Shown here piece by piece: positions 1-13,761 of a stretch of DNA of 64,000 nucleotides. The notes beneath the pieces were generated by a model. The model ran no database searches and had not been told where the DNA came from. It saw only the letters and a list, made by a program, of their open reading frames with translations. The translations under genes and the position numbers were made by a program. How positions within the stretch are numbered: position 1 is the stretch's first letter; the number at the start of each line of letters is the position of its first letter. The stretch lies in NCBI RefSeq assembly GCF_000524195.1, contig NW_020170382.1, positions 3,159,446 through 3,223,445 on the forward strand, read 5' to 3'. The DNA comes from Echinococcus granulosus. Taxonomy: Eukaryota > Platyhelminthes > Cestoda > Cyclophyllidea > Taeniidae.

Positions 1-3000
1 GCCTGCAAATAGAAAGACGAAGTAGTAATTATGAAGAGTGCTCAAATGAATTCAAGACCTCCAACTTCACCAGCACACAGTGGTAAGTGACAGCGCATGT
101 CACAGGTCTGCTATTCCAGTCCAAACGCCGGTTACCACGATGAAATGACAGACAACAGTGGCACTGTGAACGCGAACTAAGTGTCTCAGTCGCTATAGTT
201 TCGGCTTAAAGCAGCCGAAAGCATTTGGTTAACGAAAGGAATATGGGACCTTCTGCGAAGCTGAAGTCAGTGATGTATCGTTTTATCGGTCATATCTGCC
301 GAAAGGCGAAATGTACTGAATTACTTTGCAAAGGAAGTCGTTCTTGATGATTTTTAATTACATAAAATTTGTATTCTTCCACGAATCCAATTGATTGTTG
401 TTATATCAAGCATAGTTTCAATGACAACTCTCCTCACTACACGATTATGGCTAGGTACACAAATAAGCAACCCAATTTGCCGATTTTTAACCGCTTTGTT
501 GAATATCAAAGCCCCTGGATCTGTGCTTGAAGTTCAAGAAGAGAACAGAGATACTTATACCTCCAAAGTCAATACTTGATCCTAGAGTACGGGTAAGTTA
601 GCTTTAGATATCTGCAGTTCTAGTGAGGTCCTTAAAAGTAACCCGGAGAGCATATCCTGTACACAAAAAACTATAGGAATTGAAATTTATGGTAAAAAAA
701 ACACGATACCTCAATGTCCTTCCACCGCAGGTTGGGATACTGCTTCTCAAAGGCCTGAATGAAGTCAGTGTGGTGGATATGCAAAAGCTCATCAGCTTCG
801 CGATAGTTCATTACGGTAAAATGCTTCGTGTAGTCGTCGAAATGGTCCAGTGAAAATTGCCTGGAAAAATTGATTGGGGATAAGTTACTTCTAGTGAGTC
901 AGTTATACAGCTGCACCAGTGAGTTCATGAATTCCATGCCTCGATTTCCAAAGAAGACGTTATGATTCCGTTAACACTAAGTCCCTAGAACGTTACTAGA
1001 TTCGTATCTGAGCGGGGGATTATGCATAATGATACAATATGCTAGAAAGCAGTAAGAAAAAACTCTCTAGAATTTGAAACGTTAGTCGGAGACAGTGAAG
1101 ACGACAGGAGGAGTGGCAGATTACTTGGACCATTTCAGCACCCACCAATCGGCCTCCACGACAGTAGTACGGGGCTCCGTTCACGTAACCTGTGCTGTAG
1201 AACATGCAGTCCTGCTGCATGTTTACAACAAATACACTTCCAGGGTAGATCCCGGGCACCGCATAGTAGTCATTAATTTCGTGCCTGTGTGTGTCATATG
1301 AACACTTCTGTATGGCAAAGGAGGAGTTCTTGTAGCTAAGATGGATGCATGTACAGACATTGAGAGAAGGACGGTGTTATCATGAAACTGGGTTGGAAGC
1401 ACAAATTCACCTCCAACGGCATTTGGTCTTAGTATTGAGATAAAGTCATCACCCGTAGCCTCACCCACGACTCAACTAAAGCGTGAACATAAGCCTACCG
1501 ATGTGATGCATGAATAGTGACTTAGACTTCCACTTAGCTATACTTCTAACCTCGAGGAATGAAAAAGAATCCTGAAACTGAAGCGGGAAAAACGGGCTGA
1601 CGTAGGCAATTTAAGTTCAAGTGTCAGACCTGCCTGTGTTCTGATTCAGTATAGGTTTAATATCAGTAATGTCTGGGGCAGCAAAAGTCCGTCATCCCGA
1701 GGGGTTTTTGTTGTTCACCAACGGTAGCTGGCCAGCAGCGCAATGTAATGTCGGAAGTTTATAAAAGATAAAACCGTCAAACGGTTCGAAAAATTGGGAA
1801 ATGCATCATTTCAATCCAACTGCCAATTTCGTAGGGTAAGGGATGGTGAAATGACTCAGCAGTAAGACAGTGGCGTCACCATTCGGATGGATACCTATCC
1901 ACGCTTTATAGTAGATATACGTAATCGTGTTTTACAAATGTCTACAAGCTGCAATAAGCCATTGCCATGAGCCAAACCGAAGACCTGGATCAGCATTTGA
2001 GTTGATACAAAAGTTACTTCAGAATGCCCAAATGGGATGCTCAGAAGCTGGGCGCGAAAAGGGACGACAGACATCCCCAACACCATCCGAACACCGGAGA
2101 TTGCATTTTGTAACAACCACATGGTGAACGTGGTAATGCACTCGCGACCAAGAACTTGGGGAAAAATCAACCACCACAGCTGAAATGTTTTTTTTTTGTT
2201 CTTAAACAAAAGGGCTATTCAAAAACTGTTAAAATGAGGCCGTCCCCCTTCGGACTAAGAACATTCTACGTCTATTTCGTTGTTCAAAACTCAACTAATC
2301 TATTTATCGTAGGCGATTCGGTGCAGGCAGCTACCACAAATTGATAAGAAATGCATGTCACATGAGTGGGGTCAGGCTCAAGTAAGACAGTGGAGGCGTC
2401 ACGTATTTGTGACGCTAGCGTTGAAAAGGCTAAAAAGAATTGATTTTGGTCAAAAATAAGAATAAATTGACACGCGGAGATAAGTTGTTGCTAAAAATTG
2501 CGCGAAACCAAGCTTTTCGCGATTTTTTGATCACAGACAAAATAACTCGGGAGGTACGCACTTATTGGCGAAGCGCAACCAAAAGACCTTGTGAGTGTAG
2601 AGCCGGAGGGGCTGGGTGGATATGAGGAAGACGACATAGCGCAAATCGAATTTCACCCAACTGGAGATGTCCTTCCGGTAGAAGAGCACAGGATCAGTGA
2701 TATATCGACTAGCAATCTGAAAGCAGAGTAACAAACTACTTACACAAGTCTGTGGAGCAACAGGAAGAACAGAGGCAATTTTTACGGATGATTACTTCCA
2801 AATAACCTGCAATGCTACGTAGATGACAGATTCGCTAGCAAAGTCACAGAAAAATCGACCACCACAGCTTAGGCATCTAGTTGTCTAAATGGTCAAACTA
2901 ATCTAGCTGCTACTTACAAATTAAATGTAACACTTCTCCTCAGATCAAGATCATCATACATTTATTCGTTACCTTAGAACCGGCAAAGCTGTTGGTGATA

Positions 3001-6000
3001 CAAAAGTGGACAATAACACTTTTCATAAACTGATAAGGAACGCATGTCACACATTTGTGACGTGTGGGATCAAATGGTGAAATCGAGGTGGCATATATGT
3101 GATGCGAGTGTCAAGCTTGCTATGTACAGAGGGCTCGAGTCCAAGTTCACTTGTTACTATCCTATGGAGACAAAAACGGGTGAAGAAATTTAACCCCAGG
3201 ATACCCTACTGGGGAGTTCGCGTAAGGCCACTGAAACACCGAGATTGTTGGGGAAAGGGCTACAAGATTTTATAATTCATTTCGTCTTCTGAGAAAAAGC
3301 TAAAAACAAAAGCATACCATTGGGCCACATTCATTGAGTCGGAGAATTTGATCTAGGTTCTCGGAAATGCAGATGCCCAAACCACGACCCAGGTTCCAGG
3401 GTTTCACGATCCAAATATTGCGTTTTTTTGACTCACAGCCGATGGTAACAGACACATGTCGACCTTGCCTGTCACAACGGAGACACACGTCGGCATGGGG
3501 ACATTGTAACAAGTCATTTTTTGTCTGAGGAGGATAAAAAACGGGCGATTTATTGTCGTTGGACAAGCCTGGTCCAATTCGCATTGATCGAGGTGAAAAT
3601 AGCAGAGTCATCATTCTTTTTGGCGATACAAGTGAACTGCCTGTATACATATTTGGGATTAAACAGACGAGTCTCAATACTTTTGATCAAGGCGGTTGTT
3701 GCCATGTGTTGCCATTTGAACTCCACCAAAGGTGACAATAGGCATTGGTGAAGGACGGTTTAAGCAAATACCTTGATAACCCAAATGATCCAATAGCATA
3801 AAGCTCCGAAACCGAAACTAGTGAATCATTTTCGACCCATACGAAAGTGCGGTCAATCGTGGAGCACCGGCATGCCAATCAAAGCGAATACAAAGTGACA
3901 ACTCTCTTCTACAAGAGCTCCGAAGAAAAAAAAGGTCCATAAGTGAAACCATAAAGCCCGATTGCTCTGTACGATTTGGACTTCTGACAATAGTTTAAAC
4001 AGACAACAATAAAAACGAAAGAGTGGGCAAGAAAAAGTTTAGACATCAGAATTACTCAGAATCGTCCCCAGGAAAACATTCCCATGGAAATAAACTCACA
4101 AGCGTAAATTCTAAGAGAATAAAAGCAAATCACCTCCAATGAGAGGTAGAAATTGCAAATTGAAAGACACGTAGGATACCAAAACTAACATCATTCCTTT
4201 CTGCTTTCTTCTCTTCTTCTGCATCTGAAATCTCCTCGGATTTACGCTGGAAGAAACCCACAAACTGTGCTAACTCGTAGAAGAGGTTAAAGGTTACGGG
4301 ATACCAGGCGGAGGTAAGAGCCCGCTTGGGGCGGTCAGCGTCACCACGGGGATTCTCCGCATCCGCTTCGTCCTCCTCCTCGAGGTCAAATGCGTCACCG
4401 GGGCCGCTGATTTCGATGGCACGCTCGGAAGCAGCGAGGGCGGCTAGCATATCCTTCACAGTGAGGACGGACTCGTTGGGAAACTGGTTCAACCACACGT
4501 GGCTTTGCTTTTGGGACAACCACCTAGAGGCAAGTAGACACCGTAATAGTAGGGTTTTTTAGCTTTACCGAACGCGGGTCGTTTCGGTCGTACCGATGAG
4601 ATGGAGCTATGCCCTGATACACCCGAGTGCCAATTATCCCAGCCCTTCCATGTGCGTTGGAAATGACTCGATAACCACTTCAAAAAGACAAGAACAGCTC
4701 AGATTTTATGGGTTAAAGAGCATGGCTTAGCGAAACAGCGGAAAGACATCCGCTGTGGATGGCTGAGTTTGCAGAGGCAGGACTATTAAAAGTGCGCCGA
4801 AGTTGAGTGACTACTCTAGTCTCAAGCTCTACATAACGGGTAGTAATGAAGCCCGACTAGGTTTAAAAGAATTAAAAATGTGTCGAAGAGAAGGCATGAT
4901 GGAAGGAGTGAAAACTTAGAAAGTTCCCCCGTTTTAAGAAATGGAGAAAAGTAGCGCATGGCAACATAACCATTATTCATCGAATTCGTTCCCAAAATCA
5001 CCGAAACATCGAAATTATGGAGAACTGGAGCAACTTCGGTTCAAAAAATTACAGTAGGAATTTTCCTAGTAGCGCAAGAAAGCGGTGTGGATAACCTTGC
5101 AGTGATAACGTGATCCCGTGCAAACAAAGCCCCAGAATTAAACGAAAGAGGGCTCCTAAACATGTAAAGGCTTAATGGAGCAAGGAATGAGAGTTTAATG
5201 TAGAATCAAGCATCAACATTTGTGCCGTCAAATAATTACTGGATGATAAGTTTGTTTAACATCATGAAGCATTCTTAGACTTCTCTTTCTTTATTACCTG
5301 AAATGAGGTATTAAGTCGAAAGTATACGCACTCACGCATAATCGCGAATGTGTTTGCGAACCCAGACAATCCCGGCTTGATCACGATCCGCAGTGATCTT
5401 GTAGTTAGGACTAGTCAACGACTTAGAAACCAACTCAAGATCCGTGTAGACCAATTGGGGTGCTGTTACAGAATCCACTAACTTTGCGTTGGGATCAGGG
5501 AGGGTTTCAGCAATTTTGTGACTCTAGGTGAAAAAAAAGGACGAGGTCAAGTGAAGTGATAGAGCAATGTTGGTTGGTGAAGCAGAGGGAGATGAAGATA
5601 CAGTGAAGAACTTTTCCGTTAAGACGAAGGTATGAGCAGAAAACCTATCCGAAAAGTCTCCACCCTCCCAGGGAATGAGGAGAAGGGATTTTTTTTCCTC
5701 ATCAGTCACAACAGACAACCAGTCAACGTAGAGAGTGTCTACAGGAATGCAGAAAGTTCGTTAAAAAGCAGCTACAAAAGAGGCATCGAAAGGTAGAAAG
5801 GATGATCAAAAATTACCTTCCTTGTGCAAATCTTCGATGGGCCAAAACAGAGAGTAGCAGAGCTGTTCGGGGACGTAAAGTAGCGAAGCGACACAAACTA
5901 GAAAAGATTGGGTGTTCAGATTTACATTTAGCTAAAGAGGCCCTCCTCCTACTATGATGTGAATTGGCCATGTCACCTTGGGACCAAGAAAGGCAAAGCT

Positions 6001-8942
6001 CAAAACAAGACGGAGACTGCAAAGTTAAATGATATCGTGAATTCGCGCATGACCACGCAAGCCTTTTCTTCGAAGACAATTCCTTTGCAAAATCGGTGGC
6101 ACCATTGGCTAAGGCACTCCGAGAGAACGATAACCCCAATTTCGCCGATTCGATACGACACAAAAATGCCAGCTGTGGATGGCTGAATAGGGAAGGATTG
6201 GTAGGAATACCATTTAAACTCTGTCGACTCATAAAAAACCATAACAGTCCTGAGTTTTGCAGCATAGCTACAGCAGAAGAGCAAAGCAAGAGCCAAAGGA
6301 CTAGAAATCATTTATAAGGGAGGTGCCTGCAAAATTGCTGAAAAGAAACAAAAAAACTATTCCAGATAGGCCACCGAGAAGCATTTAAATGAAAATAATG
6401 CGGAAATGAGAAATGACAACAGAACAGATTTTCATGAACCTACTGTACATTGTTCGGTTGTTTATGGTGTACTTTAGAGCTTACGCGATGAACCGGTAGT
6501 GGGTCATCGCGATTATGGCTAGGGTTAGACGTGCAAATTCAGCAATGCGATCTTCATTCCTGTCTCACAGTCTGACTGCTTAACGATAACCAAATCAGAA
6601 CAGCCGCAGGGAGAGTAAAGTACGACACTTAAAGCAATAATGATTAGAGTTGGAATGGCACTTTGGACTAGGCAGATGGCATCAGTCTTCAGGGATTCGG
6701 TCTCCACGCTGATAGTATGAAGCTCTACGCATCTACCAGCGCTTCTACATGCTTTCAACCTAACTGCTTCCAGACTTGAACGCCTTTTGAAGTCTGGAGG
6801 GACCGCCGAGTGGCACAATAGGCTCACCCTAAAACGTTACGATATTCACAAGCCGCTTATTCATGAGTGAAAAGAAAAATGCAGCAATTGAAGTACAGTG
6901 CCACAAATCAAGACAGCGCCATCATACAGTTGGGCTGAACTCTTAAACACTTTTAAGAATAACAGAAAAGTTACCGTTAGGAGTAGTGGACTGCTTTAGG
7001 CTGGAGCCAAATTCATCGAGAATGTACCAGACATTCCTTTTGATCATGCTCTCCTCTTCATCTTTGTCTAGTGGCTGCGAAAGTTGGTAGAGGCGACAAA
7101 ATCTGAAGGTTAAGGGAGAAGTACAACTCCAGACGGGTGCATACGGCAACATCACAGATAAGGTATAAAGAGAGGCAGATAAATATAGCACAGCTGTTAC
7201 CATGTTGATTAGGAAAACTAGAACATTAAACACAAAATTCCTTTCTTTCCCCAAAAATGAAAGGATGTGCGGAATTTAGTGATTTGATTGCCTTCCTTGT
7301 TGAACAGAACACAGAACATATCCGATCTCACCAAAGTGGCTCAATCAGGTTCAGTAATAATTGGAGTGCCAGTATACAAATAAAACAGATTTACCAGTAG
7401 AATTGCTGTGAAAATCAAGGGACCAAGAAACATTGATCACAGATGCCGCCATTCATTTACCCGCTCTCCCTATTTACTCGAATACATCGTTTAGGCGGTG
7501 GTCTGTTTAATTTATTACTAATTTTCAGTGTAGTTTTTCGTTCTACTCGTGACAGCTGAATTATCTGAGGGTGTAAATAGGGGGTGGACAGTCTCCAAAA
7601 CCTTACACTAGTAGTAAATAATTTTTATTGCATAAAATACGTCGCGTGCCGACAGAGAATCAACAAACCAATCTAGAGCCGCTGAGACAAAATGGCTTCA
7701 GATTTTCACCAAGTTGTAAAGTTAGCTGAACCCAACAAAGCTAGTGTAGCAAGATTAACGTTCCACGGAAATGTCTACAAACTCACGACTGTGTCTAGAT
7801 GAGAGATTAGATGGGAAGCACAGTCCAAGAAGATTAGATAGAATACACGCAGATAAATGGGCCAGAAATTGAGTATTTTTAACCTGCATTTCCCACTGCA
7901 TCGGGAGGTTTCGATACTGCGGAAACAATTTACGTTCATATCCTATTCTGTAATAATCGTGCAAGCAATGATAACAAGGCAAGACCTAATCTTCAGTGTT
8001 GAAAACTTGATGAATCACAAATGTCATGACGAAGACTGAAGGTGGACAGTTGAATTTGAAAAGTCAGCAGCATCTACTGCTAAAAACATAGGCTAAGCTA
8101 AAATATCAACTCATTTCCTTTTTCAGTCACGGTGCAGAGGAACGAGCTTCCACAGTTTAAACCAGAAAAAACAACGGCTTGTCGGTCATTATAACAAGTA
8201 TGATCTAGGCACAGAACAAACTACCCAAATGGGCCACGTCGAGAACAAAAAAGGAACGGATACCAACCACCTGTTAAAATATTTGCTAATGTAAGATCAA
8301 CCTAAAAGTTATATGTAGGATCCAAGCAAAACCAAAGAAAATATTGCTGAAAAAAGATGAGACCATGGTAAGCAAAATAACCCAATCGTGAAGAACTCAA
8401 AACAAGGCGCTGATCTTGAAAATGTGATGGAACAAACAACGCCAGGTAGCCTTTTAAGTAGCCAAACCAGCAATAAACTTAGCAGAATGACAGCAACCAA
8501 GGCATACTTCCATAGCTTTCGCATAACTGCTTCAACTACTTCACTTTCATCCTCTATCTCGATGCACATCATTGTCTTCATTCTCTGCAGCAGAGTAGCG
8601 TTCGACTCCAGAGTACTCCGTACATCTGGCAGTTCAAACGTCCACGCATGATCGACGAGAAAGACGCTAAACGGTAAGGCGCAAAGTTGTGAGAACAAAC
8701 CTCTCCGAATCGGAGGCTCGAACCTCGTCCACTTTGACAGAGACAAAGAGTTCCCTTTCGACCACTTCATGTGTGGTCTCACTGGTGTAATTAAGCATGC
8801 CAAGTTCGAACTTCGTTGGAGCGTCAAAAATCTTATTCTGTAGTTTGATGTGCACTGAGGGCCAGTAAAGCTCAGGAACCCGCATGGAGATGAGGACAGC
8901 ACCGTGATCGCGTAGAAAATCGCTATAGGTGTATTGGTCCAT
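1..8942 (-). CDS. TTLL12: TTLL12-like tubulin-tyrosine-ligase family protein (3' end outside window)
   Basis: Coding exons in transcript order: 8942-8701, 8666-8498, 7916-7884, 7074-6975, 5897-5817, 5738-5602, 5523-5336, 4523-4190, 3431-3318, 2716-2562, 860-710, then an acceptor (TTTGCAG, bases 9-3) starting a further exon at base 2. Every junction keeps phase and gives about 568 residues; human TTLL12 has 644, so roughly the last 90 lie beyond the window. Recognisable segments are the N-terminal domain (VPELYWPSVHIKLQNKIFDA), FLVDHAW, VWYILDEFGS, WLNQFPNESVLTVKD, IWIVKPWNLGRGLGI, SRYITDPVLF, KVFWLRFANK and DDYTKHFTVMNYREADELL, all in the human order. The family joins a SET-like N-terminus to a TTL-type ATP-grasp domain and acts on or binds tubulin. 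ATG 8942 is the first Met before the conserved start. The exon 2 donor (TTG|GTTGCT) and the exon 8/9 boundary are the least certain junctions. Confidence 0.9.
1125..1335 (-). other. Coding-like fragment inside a TTLL12 intron
   Basis: On the minus strand, inside the intron between TTLL12 exons 10 and 11, there is an open stretch of about 70 codons bounded by an acceptor-like CATCTTAG and a donor-like CAA|GTAATC. It contains IYPGSVFVVNMQQDCMFYST followed by GYVNGAPYYCRGGRL. It has several Cys and Tyr and one NxS site, like a secreted or extracellular domain. A second open stretch on the same strand (about 1468-1360) could be an upstream exon but does not join in an obvious way. I do not recognise the family, and it is not part of TTLL12. 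It could be a nested gene fragment, a pseudogene or chance. Confidence 0.3.
2396..2415. repeat. Hairpin of repeat family 2 (TTLL12 intron)
   Basis: GCGTCACGTATTTGTGACGC: a 7-bp perfect stem and 6-nt loop. It is preceded by GATAAGAAATGCATGTCACA, shared with the copy at 3030. Confidence 0.6.
3030..3061. repeat. Hairpin of repeat family 2, second TTLL12 intron copy
   Basis: GATAAGGAACGCATGTCACA followed by CATTTGTGACG. Same arrangement as at 2341-2415, about 640 bp away and on the other side of TTLL12 exon 10. Confidence 0.55.
8667..8700 (-). other. 34-bp intron of TTLL12
   Basis: The intron runs from GTTTGTTCTC to CCGTTTAG. Removing it joins GAG-AG to C-GTC and restores the conserved FLVDHAW frame. 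It is one of a set of very short introns in this window. Confidence 0.8.
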
Positions 8943-11900
8943 TTTGGGAGGAGGAGCTAGATTGAAGGGAACGCAAAGATGGGTTTATATAACGCTTGAC
9001 ACCTGTCAAAGACAAATAATTGTGTAAAAGGAAGTCAATTTATAAATGAAAGGCCAATGGTCAGCTAAGATAGATACATAGGAAGAACAGTAGAAAAAAA
9101 GGATTGGCAGAAAAAAGACCCAAAACGTTCACGTAGTTGGATAGGAAAGTTTCGGAAGAGCTGAATCCAAAAAAGGCGGGGAAGAGTTCGGACATGCCCG
9201 AAGGCATATAACAATAAATCACCTTAATTTCAAAGGCAAAGGATGGGCTGGATTTAAAGGGGGGCACAAGTAGCTAGTTTATACTTAAGTAGTTAGTTAA
9301 TAAAATTCCAAAAAGGTGAACAGTTCGCAGAAAAAGTGAATGGAGGTCATTGCAGATTTAGGTGATTTCGCGTGACATTTAGGCTAATGTAAAGCGCGTT
9401 TTGGGAGAGAGTTGGAATGGAAAGTGGCAAATTATACAAAAAAGTTTATTCATAATATGAAATTAGGATGTTGAGAGACTGAAAAGTCGTTAAGATGATG
9501 TTAAATCGGGGACACATAATCCCATTATTTAGCACCAAATTCTTCGCGTTCAGAGACGAGCTACAGTATCTTCGAAGAGGAACTAATATCACAACAAATT
9601 AGGATACTATCATGTAAAACGATCTAGTTTTCAAAGAACAAAGCTAGTAAAAACCACAAGACACATTGGGGACAAAGTAGCCTGCTTTCTAAATATTACA
9701 CACTAGCCCTGCCTGACCAATCACTACTAAAAACGTTCGCAAGGAAAGATACTGCAGAAATAGCATCTAAAAATACGAGAAAATGATGCAACCTGCATAA
9801 CACAATGACCAATAAGAAACAGACGAACCACACCTTCTCTAAAATTAGTCATCCCGCCAAATTACACGAACGCACTAAATATATGTTGTGTGGTAGAAAT
9901 TTCAGCGCAAATAACACATTTTTGACTAAAGATTCGAAGATCATAAAATTTTGCTTCAGCGTGACTCTGCATCACTACTAACCATTTTTAAGGACTTTAG
10001 GGAAGTGTTGATTAACATACTTTGATTTGTAGATGTTGGCAAATTTTTTCACTTCCAACTGCCTCAATATGTGTTCAGATTATCATTTTGTATAAAGCAC
10101 AAGCAAATGCATTCTAGGCAATATTTCTAATGCCCTGTGCATGTGTATGGCGTAGCGCATTACTGATAGATCCAAAGTCGCAAGTTTAACCGGCATTCTC
10201 GTATTTGATTTGCATATGCACAGACCGCTAATATGTGCTAGACGTTGATCCTTACTTAGAAAAATTTGGTCGAGCTATAACCAACTAGTAGACCAGTAGA
10301 CTAACCTCCCGCCTAGAGCTCTTCTCTCACTTAGCTCCTACTTATTAGGCCACTCATTTACACACTGAGTTCATTTATTTCTTTGTTTCAATATTTAGTT
10401 CCTTTATTTCATCTATTTTTCGACCTGCTTATTTGCACCAAAATAACAATGGATGCCCGATGCTTCAAAAATCAAGTTTGCCAAAATTAAAGTGAAATCC
10501 TTTATCCATCTGAAAAATATGTAGGTGATTTTTGCTTTAGGATTCTGAACAATATACGTTGTAATCATGCATTAAGGAAGAGAAAAGCATCCCGCACAGT
10601 TTAACAAATTGTCAGAGAAAAAAACCGAGATGAGGCACCACTTCTACTCTGTGAGAAGAAGGTTTCCAAAGTTAGGGGTCGCTTACATCGCCAAGATGAG
10701 CAGCGTCAACAACCCCAGCATGGCAAGAGAATGCGTTCCCAAGCGACAGGTCACTATCTATTGTTTCCTTTGACTGCAAAGTGGAACTATTTTAACCAAT
10801 AGACACCTACATTTTTGAAGTCCACCATTAGTTCTATAAAGTCTCCAAAGTTAGTTAGAGTGTTGAGTAACTCAAAAACCTCTCCATCGCACGTACTTGT
10901 TTGTGAGCTAAAAAACAATCTGACGTAAGTTGTACGAACCTTGCAACCTTGCAATAAAGCAAGGAAATATTTGGTTTCGTACCAATTTTGATAAGGCATT
11001 CTACATTGAACACTTTTAAAGACCAAGGAAAACGCAAAAAGTTGGATGAAAAAATGTGCTTTTTAACATTTGCTTACGCAATGTAATCGGAGATGCCTTG
11101 CAAAGTTAGTTTCGACGATTTTTCGAGAAGATTTTGTTCGATATAATTACGCATCAAATTATTCTAAGAACAGTTGAAATGAAAACTTTATTTATGCGTT
11201 CATTAGAACAATTGCATATAAAGTGCTTTTTTTATTTTCAAATAAGTAGAAAGTGGCAGCACCATTCTTAGCCAATAAACTATCTAGTCAGCGTTCCCAA
11301 GATCCGTGGTTCCGAATGGACTCAAAATGCATGGAAGATCTCGGACAAAAATAAAACCTCATACTCCTTGAGAACTATGAAAAGTTACATACTAATAAAA
11401 GGCATTAAATCTTACGTATTTTTTATGTATTTCACGAAGAGGAGATGTGTTGTCCCCCGGATCTGTGAAATAAACGCAGTTTTTCTCCATGAATTCCGAT
11501 TGTAGGCTTTTAAATTCATTACCAGAGAGGTAAAAAACAAGAAAATGACTTTACTAATCAGCATTTCTTCAAGAATTCCTAAAGACTGGTCGAATGCGGA
11601 TATGTCATTATCCGATCTTTGTCGGTAGAGTAAAAAGTACTAGCACCTACGAGACGATGTCCTGAAATGGGTCTTCATCATAAGATTGTGAAGGTTGCAT
11701 TGGTAGAGAGTCTAAAACGCAATTCATTTATGATTTTTACCTCCACTTTCCATTTCAGCGCTTGAGTATCTATGCTTATTGGTACATTGCTTTAATCTAG
11801 CTAAATACCTTCGACCTTTAAACTACGCAACTGTAAATGTAGAGTTGCACAAGATTTCAAAAAAATGAGTTGTTAATAGAAAAGTAAGCATTTCATTTTT

Positions 11901-13761
11901 AGGTGGGAGCTTTATGAAAGGAAGTTAAGTTGGTCTACATGTAAAAAATTGTTTAATAAGTGGGTAATTTGTACTGTTTTACTGTTTTGGTGCTTTTACA
12001 GGCCATGTGACCCTTTGATTTCTTGCGAATTTTACTTTGCTTTTGTGGCCCATCCTATGGACCTTACCAGTTACACTTCATATGTTCTATAAGTTAGCAT
12101 GGCATTATATTTCTAATATGTTACGATTTTAATCAAGTCTCGAAGTCAATGGCTTAATATAATTGTAACTAAAATGTAAGATAACAAAAGTAGTGGATCT
12201 ATCATGGAGAGACAAATATGGGCAAGCTCTTATCAGAAGAGCTGCTAACGACAGCGGACCTTAACATCTACCTCAACCCTGTGTTGCCCATAAAGACTCC
12301 TAACAAAGAGACGTATACCATTAAAAAATATTCAAAATAGGCAAATAAGGGTTTATTTACGTTACTTTTATGAGGATGAAAAATACATGAATAACCAGAA
12401 GCAAATTTTCGCCTCCACTAGATGAATGAAATCCAAATTGACCTACAGTTAAGTAGCGCTTACTAAAAAAGGAAACAGAAAAAGGATTAGAGATCGCATC
12501 TTCTATTTTGTGGCTAGCGACTGGTACGCTAGTTTCCATTGTTGTGGACTGTCAACAGAACTTGAGCAGTGTAAAATCATTATGAACTCTTTAGTACGAC
12601 TTTTAAATAAAACTAACCTTAAAAAGGGTAAAGCCGTAGAATAAATCCTTTAGGCTAAAGTTAAATTCTTAATTAGTTGCGCCAATGCTTCGTGGGACAT
12701 TTTTCTAGGTATCGAGTACATTGCGACAACCGATGTGAGTGGTTAGACTGGCGGAAACTCTACATATGACACTCGAAACTAAGTAAAGTTTTTGTAGATA
12801 TTTGGTACATTGTTTGACTATGTACTAAAGTAAGGTGACACTCAAGTCCAAGCAAGATTTGTTTTCACTTTGAGGTATGGTATTCGAGCCAAAAATCAGC
12901 TAACTAACTCTTGTGAAAGCCAGAAATATATCTTCTATTACAGTATCTTAACAAAGACTCAAAAATAAATAGTCTGACTTTGTGAACAATTTCGTCTGTA
13001 TAATAATTCATTCGCAATGTCTAATACCTGCATACACTGAGCTGGGTAGGCTAATGGTGTGGCCGCCGGTTTCGGTAAAGGCCCACTTTGCTTCTCCACC
13101 ATTGTAACTTTATAATGCCTGTGTTGTTTGAATGTTCTTTATAATGAGGAGGTGGGTGGAGGAATAGAAGCCGGTGACTAAGGAGCTGTCAACATCCATG
13201 AACCCGGAGAAAAGCACCATGTTCAAGCCTCCATAAACCCGTACACAGTCCCTCATTTGCTTTAAGGAATAAATATGACAAATTAAAGCTAGCCCTAATA
13301 AAGTTTTTGAGTACCGTCTGCACAAAAAGCTTAATATTTAAGAGTGCTTGAAAACATACCAGCCCATAAATTAAATACTGTGCCGTGACCGTTCCTAATT
13401 GTTATGGCTACATAAGATATAATGGTGCCACAGTGGGCTTTTTTCTTCTGTTGCAAAAAGGTCCTTTTCTCAAAAACCTTTGCTTCTATCAACAGTGACA
13501 TTACATATGGACCCACCTTGTGGTAGTTTTATGTCATTTGGTACTCTTACTTTGTATTTTTGCTGCTCTAATATTATTATAATAGTCTTAGCCTTGCACA
13601 AGATGCCTAAGATGCAAAAAGTGCAAAAAATAATTATTTCTTGATGTTGTGGATCGTTTTACTGCACTAATATGCACTCTCTTGAGACTTGCAATTAAAT
13701 TGAGCCTAGTTGAGGAGGCGGCCTTCATTGTTTCCCGACTTCCACTAGTAGGCCTGGAACC
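8943..13761. other. Intergenic region between divergent TTLL12 and myosin light chain genes
   Basis: About 4.8 kb of AT-rich sequence with only short, non-conserved open frames. It should hold the promoters of both flanking genes, which point away from each other. The only structured element I found is a reverse copy of a dispersed repeat near 13055-13112. No RNA gene was seen. Confidence 0.6.
13055..13112 (-). repeat. Partial copy of dispersed short repeat (family 1)
   Basis: The reverse complement holds ACAATGGTGGAG and GGCC.TTTACCGAAACCG, matching the 3' part of copies at 35425, 41370, 45775 and 46795. It is the only copy found on the minus strand. Confidence 0.55.

Noticed and set aside
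1895..2209. 104-codon minus-strand frame in a TTLL12 intron
   Set aside because: Composition is unlike a protein domain, it overlaps the start of a dispersed repeat, and there is no recognisable family.
5813..6289. 158-codon minus-strand frame over a TTLL12 exon
   Set aside because: The true TTLL12 exon here (5897-5817) uses another frame (LLYVPEQLCYSLFWPIEDL). The long frame is a shadow.
8309..8497. Hydrophobic extension after TTLL12 exon 2 (transmembrane-like)
   Set aside because: It is intron sequence read through the donor at 8497. TTLL12 has no membrane segment, and the next exon at 7916 restores the conserved sequence.
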